A stretch of 45,696 bases of DNA from Ignavibacteriales bacterium (GTDB lineage Bacteria > Bacteroidota > Ignavibacteria > Ignavibacteriales > Melioribacteraceae): contig QZJX01000117.1 of the NCBI GenBank assembly GCA_003599395.1, forward strand, positions 1 to 45,696. Direction: 5' to 3'. Below are positions 8,865 through 18,647 of the stretch, piece after piece. Made by a program: the position numbers and the translations under genes. The notes beneath the pieces are model-generated. The model did not search any database. It saw nothing but the letters and a program-made list of their open reading frames with translations, and was not told the origin of the DNA. The first letter of the stretch is position 1, and every line of letters begins with the position of its first letter.

Positions 8865-10132
8865 AATACGATATAAAAAAATATTTTCTTTTGATACTGT
8901 TTATTGTTACAACTATTAGCTGTCATGGTAATGAAAAACTTATTATCAATAACTCTCATCTCGATTACCTTTATGAAGAAATAGTTGTTGACGGTAAGGA
9001 GATGGCAATTATTCATATTTATAGTGATTACCCAGATTATACATTTGTAGGTGATGATGATGAAGGAATTGCATGTGTTGATGATGTTGCCCGTGCAGCA
9101 GTTTATTATTTATATGATTGGGAAATAAATTCAGAGCAAAGTAGTATTGATAAGAATAAAAAACTCCTTGAGTTTGTCCTTTATTTACAGAGTGATAACG
9201 GTTACTTCTATAATTTTATTTGGGATAATTATTCTATAAATAGAGATTTCAAAACAAGTGTTGCTGAGCCTAATTGGTGGTCTTGGAGAGCATTGTGGGC
9301 TTTAATGGAATCTTATGTTTTCTATAATCAAAGTGATCCGGTTTTTGCGGAAAGAATATTTGATTCTATTGAAAAACTTATAAGTGCTGTAAAAAAGGAT
9401 ATTCCATTAGATTACGAATATGATGAAATGTACGGATTTACATTACCGACTTGGCTACCTCAAAAGTACGCATCGGATCAAACCGCTATATTGCTCCTCG
9501 GTTTGATTGAATATTATAAAGAAACCAAAGACACAATTATTTACAACTACATCAAAAAATTATGCGACGGTATAGTTGCAATGCAGCTGAAGGATGAAGC
9601 ATTTCAATTTAATGGTGCATTTCTAAGCTGGCAGAATCAATGGCATGCTTGGGGGAACTTGCAATCTTATGCTCTGCTAAAATGTTATCCAATTTTAAAT
9701 GATGAAGCTATTCTAAACTCCGCACTTTATGAGCTGGATAATTTTTATGCATTTCTTATTCATACAAACTATCTCAACTATTTTAACGTCGAAAAAACTA
9801 GTGGAAACCTTAGCGTAATTGAAAGCGAAGGATATTCACAAATAGCATATAATATTAGACCTATGGTTTACGCTTTGTTGGAAGCATACAAAGTTACAAA
9901 CAAAGATATTTATGCTGAACTAGCAGCCGAAGCTGCAAAGTGGTTAACAGGAAGAAATCCGGCAAATGCAGTAATGTATAACAAAGATACAGGTAGAATA
10001 TTCGATGGCATAAATTCTGAAAGTGAGGTTAATAAAAACTCCGGCGCTGAATCAACCATTGAAGGTTTGCTGACTTTACTTAAATTAAAAGAGAATGAAA
10101 GAGCACTAAAGTATTTCTTGTCGGATAATTGA
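8861..10132 (+). CDS. Lipoprotein, probable alpha/alpha-toroid glycosidase or epimerase-like protein of unknown function
   Basis: A 423-residue protein with a lipoprotein signal ending TTISC|HGN (Cys-21). The mature part is helical with regularly spaced aromatic patches (EPNWWSWRALWALMESYVFY, GAFLSWQNQWHAWGNLQSYALLK, AAKWLTGRNPANAVMYN), the look of an (alpha/alpha)6 barrel. A motif EGIACVDDVARAAVYYL resembles the CTDDNARAL-type segment that I recall from helical domains encoded next to GH130 genes in other bacteria; that link is from memory. I cannot assign a GH family. It would act in the periplasm or on the outer membrane, upstream of import. The ATG overlaps the stop of the GH130 gene and the next gene follows by 6 bases, so it belongs to the same operon. 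Confidence 0.7.
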   Translation: MKYDIKKYFLLILFIVTTISCHGNEKLIINNSHLDYLYEEIVVDGKEMAIIHIYSDYPDYTFVGDDDEGIACVDDVARAAVYYLYDWEINSEQSSIDKNKKLLEFVLYLQSDNGYFYNFIWDNYSINRDFKTSVAEPNWWSWRALWALMESYVFYNQSDPVFAERIFDSIEKLISAVKKDIPLDYEYDEMYGFTLPTWLPQKYASDQTAILLLGLIEYYKETKDTIIYNYIKKLCDGIVAMQLKDEAFQFNGAFLSWQNQWHAWGNLQSYALLKCYPILNDEAILNSALYELDNFYAFLIHTNYLNYFNVEKTSGNLSVIESEGYSQIAYNIRPMVYALLEAYKVTNKDIYAELAAEAAKWLTGRNPANAVMYNKDTGRIFDGINSESEVNKNSGAESTIEGLLTLLKLKENERALKYFLSDN

Positions 10133-10138
10133 TCAACT

Positions 10139-12583
10139 ATGGATAGAAACAAAATTAATCTTAACCAAAATTGGAAATTTTCTATTTCTGAGAAATCAAG
10201 AGGGATGGGACATATTCCTGCCGGTTTAATTGAGCACGGTACATGGTTTAATGCCATCGTTCCCGGTACCATTCACACTGATTTACTGAATAATAAACTG
10301 ATTGATGATCCATATTACGCAGATAACGAAACAAAATTGAATTGGATTGCCGAACAAGATTGGATTTATAAAACCGAATTCTCAATCGACACAGCAAAGA
10401 ATATCAATTACTACTTAGTCCTAAATGGTATTGATACAATCGCCGATGTTTATTTAAACGAAAATAAAATACTTTCATGCAGCAATATGTTCGTTAAGTA
10501 TGAAAAAAAATTAAACAAGTATTTAGCAAAAGATAAAAATGAATTAGAAATATATTTCTATTCGCCTGTTAAATATGCAGAGAGTAAAGAGGCAAATTAC
10601 GGCAGACTTCCGGTCGAATTAAATTCTTATCGTGCATACATCCGTAAAGCTCAATATTCATTTGGTTGGGATTGGGGTCCTTCATTCCCCACATCAGGAA
10701 TATGGCGTGATATTTATATCGAAAAACGAACTTCAGCTAAGATTGAATCTATTCGTTTCGATACAATCAAAATTACTCCCTCCAAAGCTAAAGTAAAGAT
10801 ATCTGTTTATATAAAATGCGAAGCAAAACAAAAACATAAACTTTTACTAACACTCGCCGGCGAGAGTAAAGAAATAAAAGTTAACGATTCCGGTATTTAT
10901 GAAATTGAGCTGTCAATAAAAAATCCTAGATTCTGGTTCTCTAATGGTGAAGGGGAGCCGTATTTATATGAGCTTAATTTGCAATTAATAGACAAAAACA
11001 AAATTGAAGTTGATAAGTGTAAAAAGAATGTTGGTATCAGAACTATTGAATTAATTAAGAAAGAAAAGAAAGAAAATACTTTCAAATTAAGAATTAACGG
11101 TAGAGATATTTTTGCTAAAGGTGTTAATTGGATTCCGGCAGATTCATTCTTACCGCGTGTTGATAATGATAAGTATAAACAATTGCTGACTCTTGCCAGA
11201 GATGCAAATATGAACATTGTTAGAGTTTGGGGCGGCGGCGTTTACGAATCGGATTATTTTTATGAATTATGTGATGAACTTGGTTTACTTGTTTGGCAGG
11301 ATTTTATGTTCGCATGTGGATCGTATCCGGAACAAAAAGAGTTCGTCAATAATGTTAAAGAAGAAGTTGAACAGAACGTAAAAAGATTACAACATCATCC
11401 ATCTATTGCCTTATGGTGCGGTAATAACGAAAACGAATGGATATGGTTTCAAAAGTACTCACCTGATTATAAAGAAATGCCTGGTTATAAAATTTATCAC
11501 AAAATTATACCTGATATTTTAAAAGATTTCGATGCACAGCGTCAGTATCATCCATCATCACCTTTTGGCGATGATGAGGATCCGAATTCGTTTAACTCCG
11601 GCAACACTCATCAATGGAAAATATGGAGTATGTGGGTTGACTATACACAAGTGGTAAATGACAAAAGTCTTTTTGTTACCGAGTTTGGTTTTCAAGGTCC
11701 GGCAAACAAAGACACACTCGAAAAAGTAGTTCCAAAGGAAAACAGGAAAACACACGATCGCATTTTTGAATTTCATAACAAACAAGTTGAAGGTCCGGAA
11801 CGAATTTGGCGATTTCTATCAGCGCATCTACCGGTACTAGAAAATTGGGATGATTATTTGTACCTATCTCAATTAAATCAAGGATTTGCTCTAAAAACTT
11901 GCCTAGAACATTGGAGGACTAACGGAAAAACAAACGGTGCTCTCATCTGGCAGATTAACGACAGTTGGCCTGTTACCAGTTGGTCAATTATAGATTATAA
12001 TTTGAAGCCTAAGTTGGCTTATCATTTTGTTAAAAATATTTTTTCACCGCAGTTAATTTATTTTTCTGAAAAAAATGAAATCATAAAAGTAAAATTGCAA
12101 AATCAATCTAACGATGAATTCAAAGGGGAATACAGACTTACCGTGATCGATACTTATTCCGGGAAAATAATTGATGAACAAAACGGTAAAGTTAAAATGA
12201 AGGGTGGCAGAACTGATTCGATTAATGAATTTAAGAATAGCAATTTTCTTAATAGTAATAAAATCATTTTTGCAAAACTTTTTAACACATCAAACAAATT
12301 GATAAGTATAAATTACTACCATCATAAACCTTGGAAACATTATCAAACTGCTGAATCAAACATCTCGCTGAAACTCATTGAAGAAGAGAATAAAAAGAAA
12401 ATAATCGCAAGCAGTGATAAACCTTCCTACTTCGTCGATTTGTATGCAGACGGAGTGGAGTTCTCAAATCGTGGTTTTACAATTCTCCCAAATGAAGAAA
12501 TTATAATAGATATTATGAATATCAAGAAGCAATTCGATTTTAATGACATAAAAATATTTTCATTAAATAATTACCTGCATTAA
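10139..12583 (+). CDS. GH2 beta-mannosidase
   Basis: An 814-residue GH2 enzyme without signal peptide, hence cytoplasmic. N-terminal jelly-roll: WKFSISEKSRG...GTWFNAIVPGTIHTDLLNN, DDPYYADNETKLNWIAEQDWIYKTEF. The segment SFGWDWGPSFPTSGIWRDIYIE is characteristic of beta-mannosidases rather than beta-galactosidases. The TIM barrel includes KGVNWIPADSFLPRV, MNIVRVWGGGVYE, acid/base Glu-431 in WCGNNENEW, and nucleophile Glu-515 in FVTEFGFQG. HWRTNGKTNGALIWQINDSWP near 600 is also typical. It should release mannose from the non-reducing end of imported beta-mannosides, complementing the GH130 enzymes. Length matches the family (~800-850). It sits 6 bases after the lipoprotein gene. Confidence 0.93.
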   Translation: MDRNKINLNQNWKFSISEKSRGMGHIPAGLIEHGTWFNAIVPGTIHTDLLNNKLIDDPYYADNETKLNWIAEQDWIYKTEFSIDTAKNINYYLVLNGIDTIADVYLNENKILSCSNMFVKYEKKLNKYLAKDKNELEIYFYSPVKYAESKEANYGRLPVELNSYRAYIRKAQYSFGWDWGPSFPTSGIWRDIYIEKRTSAKIESIRFDTIKITPSKAKVKISVYIKCEAKQKHKLLLTLAGESKEIKVNDSGIYEIELSIKNPRFWFSNGEGEPYLYELNLQLIDKNKIEVDKCKKNVGIRTIELIKKEKKENTFKLRINGRDIFAKGVNWIPADSFLPRVDNDKYKQLLTLARDANMNIVRVWGGGVYESDYFYELCDELGLLVWQDFMFACGSYPEQKEFVNNVKEEVEQNVKRLQHHPSIALWCGNNENEWIWFQKYSPDYKEMPGYKIYHKIIPDILKDFDAQRQYHPSSPFGDDEDPNSFNSGNTHQWKIWSMWVDYTQVVNDKSLFVTEFGFQGPANKDTLEKVVPKENRKTHDRIFEFHNKQVEGPERIWRFLSAHLPVLENWDDYLYLSQLNQGFALKTCLEHWRTNGKTNGALIWQINDSWPVTSWSIIDYNLKPKLAYHFVKNIFSPQLIYFSEKNEIIKVKLQNQSNDEFKGEYRLTVIDTYSGKIIDEQNGKVKMKGGRTDSINEFKNSNFLNSNKIIFAKLFNTSNKLISINYYHHKPWKHYQTAESNISLKLIEEENKKKIIASSDKPSYFVDLYADGVEFSNRGFTILPNEEIIIDIMNIKKQFDFNDIKIFSLNNYLH

Positions 12584-12644
12584 AGCGAATTTAAAAATGT
12601 AGTTAACAGTAAGAATTTGTTATCAATTAAAATTAGGGTTCTGA

Positions 12645-15600
12645 GTGAACTTATCACATCGAATATCAGTAATCATATTAATAACTATCATTCAGTTAAC
12701 CGCTCAGCAAATTAATATTAATCGCATTGATTTGATGTCTGACTTCCCGTTTCCATATTTAATGCGCGATTGGAGAGAAGTTGCAACAGGTTACGATTCG
12801 TTTGTATTCGATTATAATATAGAAGGTCAATATCTTCCTTTAATTTTCTTTAGAAATAATACAATTAATTATCCGGATGATATTAGCTTCGGTCTACACA
12901 CTGTTGTCGGTACTACTTCTCCGACATCCGGAGAAGCAATTAATGTAATACCTGCAGTAGTGGGAGCCTCACTTATCGGAATCGATAAGAGCAATCAAAA
13001 TGGCTACGACTGGGTGAAAATGTGCAGAGAGTTTTTTAATAACCGCCCCGAAGAAAATGTTTATCTCAATCATCCATCGGCAACAAGCGGGGACGATTGG
13101 TGGTACGCAACTATGCCCAATGTTTTCTTTTATCAATTGTATGACTTATATCCGGAAACTGTTGACTTTAATTATCAGTTAAGAAGTGTTGCCGATCAAT
13201 GGTTGCGAGCAATTGAAACGATGGGAGGTAGCGATACACCCTGGATCATTCCAAATATGAATTACCGCGGTTGGTATTTATCGACAATGACTCCGCATAC
13301 ATCCGGTGTAAAGGAACCCGAAGCTGCCGGAGCGCTTGCGTGGTTATTATATAATGCATACAAAGAAACCAGGGAAGAGAGATATAGAATCGGTGCAGAA
13401 TGGGCAATGGAATTTCTTAATAATTATACGACAAACCCTTCTTACGAATTACAATTACCATACGGAGTTTATATTGCCGCTAAGATGAATGCCGAACTCG
13501 GTACTCAATATAACATTGAGAAAATGATTAATTGGACTTTTGATATCGGACCGCTTAGAAATTGGGGAGCAGTTGTTGGAAGTTGGGGCGGACTCGATAT
13601 GCATGGTTTAATTGGAGAAGTCAACGGAACGAATGACTATCCGTTTTTAATGAATACGTTCCAACAAGCAGGCGCATTACTCCCGTTACTTCGATATGAT
13701 GACAGGTTTGCAGATGCGCTCGGTAAGTGGATGCTTAATGCAGCCAATGCAACTCGCTATTTTTATCCGAACTTTCTTCCGGCAAATAAACAAGACAGTG
13801 AAGAATGGGCTTTTCAATATGATCCCAATTCATATATAGGACATGAAGCAATTAGACAATCACAGTACGGTTCATCGCCTTATGCAACCGGAGATGCAAT
13901 TGCTGGAGGATGGGGGCATACAAATCTTGTCCTTTATGGCTCTTCTCACGTTGGTATCTTCGGCAGTATAATTGATACAACCGATGTAGAAGGAATATTA
14001 AAGTTAGATTTACTCAAAACAGATTTCTTCTGTGATGATGCTTACCCGACATTTCTATTTTTCAATCCTTATGATATGGATAAAACAGTTTCATTAGATG
14101 TCGGATCAAACAAAGATATTTACGAATCTACAAGTAATACATTTATATCGAGTGGAGTTTCGGGGATTACTCAGATTACAATTCCGGCTAAGCGATCATA
14201 TATAGCAGTGCTTACACCTAACGGTGGTAATATATCATATGAATATGAAAAGTTACTTGTAAACGGAGTCATCGTTGATTATATGTCGGGACAAGTAGTT
14301 ACAAATTATCCGCCGAGAATAAAAGCTTTAGCTTCAGAAAAAATTCTAGTTATAAAAAATGATTCGACTAATATTTACTGTACCGCAGTTGACAAGGATG
14401 AAGATAATTTATCATATCAATGGTCGGTTGAAAGTGGAACCTTTATAGATAATGATTCTAGTATAGAATGGATTGCTCCAAACGATACGGGAAAATTTAC
14501 AATCCAAGTTGAAGTAAGTGACGGTAGTGAAACTGTAAACAAACAAATAGAAATTCACGCTGTTGAAAAATTTAATTCTGCTCCTTTAATAAATAAAATT
14601 AGTGCCGAGCCAAGGAAAATTGATCTTGGAAAGACTTCTGAAATTGAGTGTATTGCAATTGACAATGAGGGGGATGAAATATCTTATAGCTGGTTTAGTT
14701 CTGCGGGAACAATAACCGGAAGCGGTTCTAAAATTAATTGGACTGCACCAACCGATGAGGGGAATTATTCTATAAGGTGTACGGTAAGTGATAAAGACGG
14801 GGCTAGTAGCAGCGACAGCATCTCTGTAGCAGTTAGAGATTTCTCGGTAATACAAACCGGAGATTTGATTTTATCTCTGCCCTTTAATGGTAACGTGGAG
14901 GATGAGAGCGGTAATAATAACGCAACGACTTTAAGCGGAGCAGTATTAACAACTGACCGATTTGGTGTTACCCAAAGCGCTTATAAATTTGATGGAATTA
15001 ATGATAACATTCGCGTAGCTAACTCAACTCTTTTGAATTTCTCCAACTCAATTACTCTTAATCTATGGATTTTCATAGACGAACTTTACGACAGAGAACA
15101 ATATCCAATTTCACACGGCAACTGGGAAAATAGATGGAAAATCTCAATTTCGAATGACAAAATAAGATGGACGATTAAAACAAGTGGTGGTATAACAGAC
15201 CTGGATTCCGAATCGATGTTGCAAAAAGGAAAGTGGTACAATGTTACAGGTTTGTATTCTGGCGCGGATATGGAACTGTATGTTAATGGTAAACTAGACG
15301 CATTTAAAATATGGAACGGAAGTATAAATTCTTCTCCGGTTGATTTGACTATTGGGCAATCGGTTCCCGGTGATAATCAATACAATTTTAATGGTAAAAT
15401 TGATAATGTACAGTTATACGATTATGCGCTTCCTTATGATGAGATTATTCAATTTTATGATTTGGAAACATCAATTGAAGATGGAGATGATTCCAAACTT
15501 CCTTTGAGTAGTTTGTTATATCAAAATTATCCCAATCCGTTCAACAGTCAGACTAATATTAATTTCCAAGTAAATAATTACTCATTAGTTACAATAGAAA

Positions 15601-15782
15601 TTTACAATATACTCGGACAAAAAGTTATAACACTTTTAAATGAAGAAAAATCACCCGGTTCCTACATGTTAAAATGGAACGGAGAGAGTTCTGCCGGAAT
15701 AAAGGTTCCTTCCGGTGTTTATTTCATTAGAATGAAATCTGATAATTACATCGGCGTAAAAAAAGCTGCGCTGCTTAATTAA
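12645..15782 (+). CDS. T9SS-secreted multidomain protein: helical-toroid domain, two Ig-like domains, LamG, sorting domain
   Basis: A 1045-residue protein. GTG start at 12645 gives a signal peptide ending IIQLTAQ; no ATG fits. Residues ~25-500 are a helical domain rich in aromatics (SGDDWWYATMPNVFFYQLYDLYP, EPEAAGALAWLLYNAYKETREERYRIGAEWAMEFL, GPLRNWGAVVGSWGGLDMHGL), resembling six-hairpin glycosidases or lyases, but I recognise no family. Two Ig/PKD-like repeats follow (~555-640 and ~644-732, each with YxW and ITIPAP-like NWTAP strands), then a LamG/concanavalin-like domain (~741-932, LPFNGNVEDESGNNN... FDGINDNIRV), then the T9SS type-A sorting domain from QNYPNPFNS (~957) to the end. The catalytic guess is inference from architecture and operon. 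The gene starts 61 bp after the mannosidase; the gap contains a lone GTTATCA half-site. Confidence 0.8.
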   Translation: MNLSHRISVIILITIIQLTAQQININRIDLMSDFPFPYLMRDWREVATGYDSFVFDYNIEGQYLPLIFFRNNTINYPDDISFGLHTVVGTTSPTSGEAINVIPAVVGASLIGIDKSNQNGYDWVKMCREFFNNRPEENVYLNHPSATSGDDWWYATMPNVFFYQLYDLYPETVDFNYQLRSVADQWLRAIETMGGSDTPWIIPNMNYRGWYLSTMTPHTSGVKEPEAAGALAWLLYNAYKETREERYRIGAEWAMEFLNNYTTNPSYELQLPYGVYIAAKMNAELGTQYNIEKMINWTFDIGPLRNWGAVVGSWGGLDMHGLIGEVNGTNDYPFLMNTFQQAGALLPLLRYDDRFADALGKWMLNAANATRYFYPNFLPANKQDSEEWAFQYDPNSYIGHEAIRQSQYGSSPYATGDAIAGGWGHTNLVLYGSSHVGIFGSIIDTTDVEGILKLDLLKTDFFCDDAYPTFLFFNPYDMDKTVSLDVGSNKDIYESTSNTFISSGVSGITQITIPAKRSYIAVLTPNGGNISYEYEKLLVNGVIVDYMSGQVVTNYPPRIKALASEKILVIKNDSTNIYCTAVDKDEDNLSYQWSVESGTFIDNDSSIEWIAPNDTGKFTIQVEVSDGSETVNKQIEIHAVEKFNSAPLINKISAEPRKIDLGKTSEIECIAIDNEGDEISYSWFSSAGTITGSGSKINWTAPTDEGNYSIRCTVSDKDGASSSDSISVAVRDFSVIQTGDLILSLPFNGNVEDESGNNNATTLSGAVLTTDRFGVTQSAYKFDGINDNIRVANSTLLNFSNSITLNLWIFIDELYDREQYPISHGNWENRWKISISNDKIRWTIKTSGGITDLDSESMLQKGKWYNVTGLYSGADMELYVNGKLDAFKIWNGSINSSPVDLTIGQSVPGDNQYNFNGKIDNVQLYDYALPYDEIIQFYDLETSIEDGDDSKLPLSSLLYQNYPNPFNSQTNINFQVNNYSLVTIEIYNILGQKVITLLNEEKSPGSYMLKWNGESSAGIKVPSGVYFIRMKSDNYIGVKKAALLN

Positions 15783-16088
15783 CTAAATAGAATATCGTGG
15801 TTTTATGGAAACGGTTATAAAGGAAAAAGGTCTTGTATCCGTTATCCATGATTTAAGAGTGTTGTAGCACTTTATATTGGAAAATTGCCGTCGGTTTCAA
15901 CCGACGGAGAATGAAAACAAGAAAAGAAAGGGGCTTTAGCCCAATTTATATTTTCTGTGTAAGGCTAAAACCCTATAATATTTGAGATCATGATATCCCG
16001 TGCCTGAAGCCACGGACTATTTAGCTTTTTGCAAAACACACTTAAGTGATATTGAATTATAAAATTGAAAAACATTTTGAGAATTAAG
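15783..16088. other. Intergenic gap with a cluster of REP-like palindromes
   Basis: No gene of convincing length lies in this 306-base gap. From about 15888 to 16015 it holds several short GC-rich inverted repeats unlike the AT-rich surroundings. The first ~100 bases and the last ~70 bases before the next ATG show nothing I can name. No T-run follows any hairpin, so an intrinsic terminator is not supported, but the structured RNA could reduce or protect transcript downstream. Confidence 0.6.
15888..16015. repeat. REP-like palindromic units
   Basis: Three clear inverted repeats: CCGTCGGTT/AACCGACGG with a 2-base loop at 15888-15907; GGGCT/AGCCC with a TT loop at 15931-15942; and CCGTG/CACGG with an 8-base loop at 15998-16015. 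A weaker relative (AGGCTAAAACCCT, 15962-15974) looks like a decayed partner of the GGGCTTTAGCCC unit in inverted order. Such strings recur as dispersed REP/RAYT-type elements in many Bacteroidota genomes, but no transposase is in the window. Confidence 0.65.
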
Positions 16089-18632
16089 ATGAAAAGAATA
16101 ATAATTACTCTCTTTACAATCATGTTGATTAGCAGTACAAACCTATATTCTCAAGGAAATGATTTACTGCAGATAAAATCAGATTATGAAATCGGGCAAA
16201 TTGAAGTTGGCGGACCGTTTGTAGGAATAGAAATTCATAAAAGTTTTCCGATGATCAATAGAATTAGTTTTTACTATCCAGTTGCAAATAGTATTGATAT
16301 CAGCGAAGATTACTGGAAACGTGAAAATTATAGAATTATGTCGATGGGATTAAAAATCGGTAATCAACCTAAATTCATTTTAAGCGAGGAAGCCTGGAAA
16401 GTTTTGCAAACACCTTATGATATTGAGTTTCAAAAAAATATTATCAATACTGAAATAAAACTTAAATACGAGTTCTTAAAAAATAAACCGGCATTGGCCG
16501 CTGATTTTATAATAACTAATAATTCTGACTCAAGTAAAACCTATGAAGTATATTTACGATATGAAACAATTCTACGAACGAGTCACACTTATGATCTTTT
16601 CGATAACGGCATAAGCAACATTTCAAGTGATAAAAAGTTATTAACTGTGGAATATGATTTCCTTCAAACAGGCTTTTCAAAAATATTTTTTTACAATGCA
16701 GGTGAACAGCCTGAATATTCATTATCGAATATCGATTTGGAAAACTCTGAAACTCCGGATGAATACTGGCTCAAATCAAATCCACCTTATGAAAGCTCAA
16801 CTATTAAGTCAAAATGCTATGCAATATTTATCTATTCCAAGGAGTTGCAACCTGGCGAAAGTATGAATATTACGCAGTTAATCGGCTCAACAAAAATTGA
16901 CGAATCAAAGGAAGTTATTGATTATTTATCGAATAATTATAGAGATGAAATCAAATTATACGAAGATTATATTCTTTCCAACTCAATTGATAAAGAAATC
17001 ATAAAAACCGGTAACGATAATTTTGATCAAACAACCGATTGGGCGCTTGCTGTAATGAAAACCAACGCTCATTATTTAGACGGAGAAATACTTCCGATGC
17101 CGGCACAAGCCGAATATAATTTTTACTTTACACACGATGCCTTGCTAACAGATTTAGCAGCCGTTTATTTCGATACCGAAAGAGTAAAAACAGATTTAGG
17201 ATTTATTATAAAACACGCTAATGAAAACAACATTATTCCGCATGCATATTATTGGAAAGATACGACTTATATGACAGAATATGCCGGTACCGAAAATTGG
17301 AATCATTTCTGGTTTACTTTACTTTCAGCAAGATATTTAAGACATACTAAAGATATAGAATTTACAGAACGACTTTACCCGTACGTAAGTAAGAGTATTG
17401 AAACAGCATTAAAAAATAAAGAAGATAACTTAATGTGTTCACAGCAGCCGGATTGGTGGGATATAGGGAATAATCATGGTCCACGTGCTTATATGACGAT
17501 TCTTGCAATACGAGCATTGAGAGAATATGGTTTTTTACAATCACAATTGAATGTGGAGACAAATGAAATACAATATTATCAAAATATAGCCGATACTTTG
17601 CAACATAATTTAATTGAACGGCTTTGGAATGATGAGCTGAACTATCTTACAAATTTTTTCAGCGACGGAAGCGAAGATAAGCATATTTATATGGGATCTA
17701 TGTTAGCTTCACATTTTGAACTTCTTGATAGAGATAAAAATTATAAGTTGATGGAAACTGCGAAGCAATTTCTGCTTGATGATAAACTTGGAGTTTATAC
17801 TCTCTATCCGATGGATTTACATTTGCTGGAAGACTACATGGGATTTGTAAATAACGAAGCGGGTCAACCTCATTACTACGCAAACGGTGGAATATGGCCT
17901 CACGGAAATGCTTGGTATGTACTCGGGTTAATCAATAACAAAAAATTTGATGAAGCATACAATTTCATTAAAAAAATAATGACTTTGGAAGGTGTGATAA
18001 ATAGTCCAAACGGACAGCCGGCAATGTATGAATATCGAATCAGTGATAAATCAAATCCCGGAGTTTACGGCAAGATAGATAAACCTCAATTTTTATGGGC
18101 GGCAGGATGGTACATCTATTCACTATATCATTTGTTCGGTGTTAAAGAAAATATCTGGAACATTTCGATCGAACCGTTGCTTCCTGCTGAGATTGATTCG
18201 GTTAAACTTGCGGTAAGTATTGGTGGAAGTTTAGTCCCGGTTTACATAAAAGGTAAAGGAATGTATGCTTCATCAATTTTATATGATGGCGAGATTTTTC
18301 CTTCATATATAATACCGGAGAAGAAGGAAAATATTTCTAAAATAATTATTGAGTTGGGTAAACTCAAACATCCTTTACTTACAAAGGTCGGTGCAAAAAT
18401 AAGTAATATAAATTATTCGGAATCGGAACATAAACTTTCTTTTACCGCAAAATCTTTTAACGGCAACTCCGTAGATATTAATTTAGTTTCACCGATGGAA
18501 CCAAGTGAAATAAAAAATAATCAAAATAAACTAGATGCATTTGAAACTATTTATCTTAAAGACGGCAACTGTTCTGTCAAATTTGAATTTACTCAGGAAG
18601 AAGAGAATATTATAGATATTTATTTCCAATAA
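16089..18632 (+). CDS. Exported six-hairpin glycosidase-like protein (glycogen-debranching-like fold)
   Basis: An 847-residue protein with signal peptide (MKRIIITLFTIMLISSTNLYSQ). ATG 16089 is chosen over in-frame TTG 16065 because it starts this signal directly. An N-terminal beta-sandwich (~25-300) precedes a helical (alpha/alpha)6 barrel with NFYFTHDALLTDLAAVYFDTERV, ENNIIPHAYYWKDT, CSQQPDWWDIGNNHGPRAYMTILAIRALREYG, and NEAGQPHYYANGGIWPHGNAWYVLGLINN, then a small beta domain. The layout resembles glycogen debranching/GH63/GH94-type enzymes, but I cannot place it in a numbered family. Acidic residues in HDA, PDWWD and NNEAGQ are catalytic candidates. It should work in the periplasm or outside. 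It is followed 15 bases later by the ABC ATPase, linking it to the operon. Confidence 0.75.
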   Translation: MKRIIITLFTIMLISSTNLYSQGNDLLQIKSDYEIGQIEVGGPFVGIEIHKSFPMINRISFYYPVANSIDISEDYWKRENYRIMSMGLKIGNQPKFILSEEAWKVLQTPYDIEFQKNIINTEIKLKYEFLKNKPALAADFIITNNSDSSKTYEVYLRYETILRTSHTYDLFDNGISNISSDKKLLTVEYDFLQTGFSKIFFYNAGEQPEYSLSNIDLENSETPDEYWLKSNPPYESSTIKSKCYAIFIYSKELQPGESMNITQLIGSTKIDESKEVIDYLSNNYRDEIKLYEDYILSNSIDKEIIKTGNDNFDQTTDWALAVMKTNAHYLDGEILPMPAQAEYNFYFTHDALLTDLAAVYFDTERVKTDLGFIIKHANENNIIPHAYYWKDTTYMTEYAGTENWNHFWFTLLSARYLRHTKDIEFTERLYPYVSKSIETALKNKEDNLMCSQQPDWWDIGNNHGPRAYMTILAIRALREYGFLQSQLNVETNEIQYYQNIADTLQHNLIERLWNDELNYLTNFFSDGSEDKHIYMGSMLASHFELLDRDKNYKLMETAKQFLLDDKLGVYTLYPMDLHLLEDYMGFVNNEAGQPHYYANGGIWPHGNAWYVLGLINNKKFDEAYNFIKKIMTLEGVINSPNGQPAMYEYRISDKSNPGVYGKIDKPQFLWAAGWYIYSLYHLFGVKENIWNISIEPLLPAEIDSVKLAVSIGGSLVPVYIKGKGMYASSILYDGEIFPSYIIPEKKENISKIIIELGKLKHPLLTKVGAKISNINYSESEHKLSFTAKSFNGNSVDINLVSPMEPSEIKNNQNKLDAFETIYLKDGNCSVKFEFTQEEENIIDIYFQ

Positions 18633-18647
18633 GACTGAAGGTTTATA

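Noticed and set aside
9910-10272. 120-codon minus-strand ORF over the lipoprotein/GH2 junction
   Set aside because: Fully antisense to well-supported genes, no ribosome site or recognisable protein features.
12619-12625. GTTATCA half of the palindromic site before the T9SS LamG protein
   Set aside because: The second arm is missing, and single 7-base matches are expected by chance in this AT-rich sequence.
15783-16088. CRISPR array or tRNA in the palindrome-rich gap
   Set aside because: Repeats are of different sequence and spacing with no spacer pattern, and no cloverleaf could be drawn.
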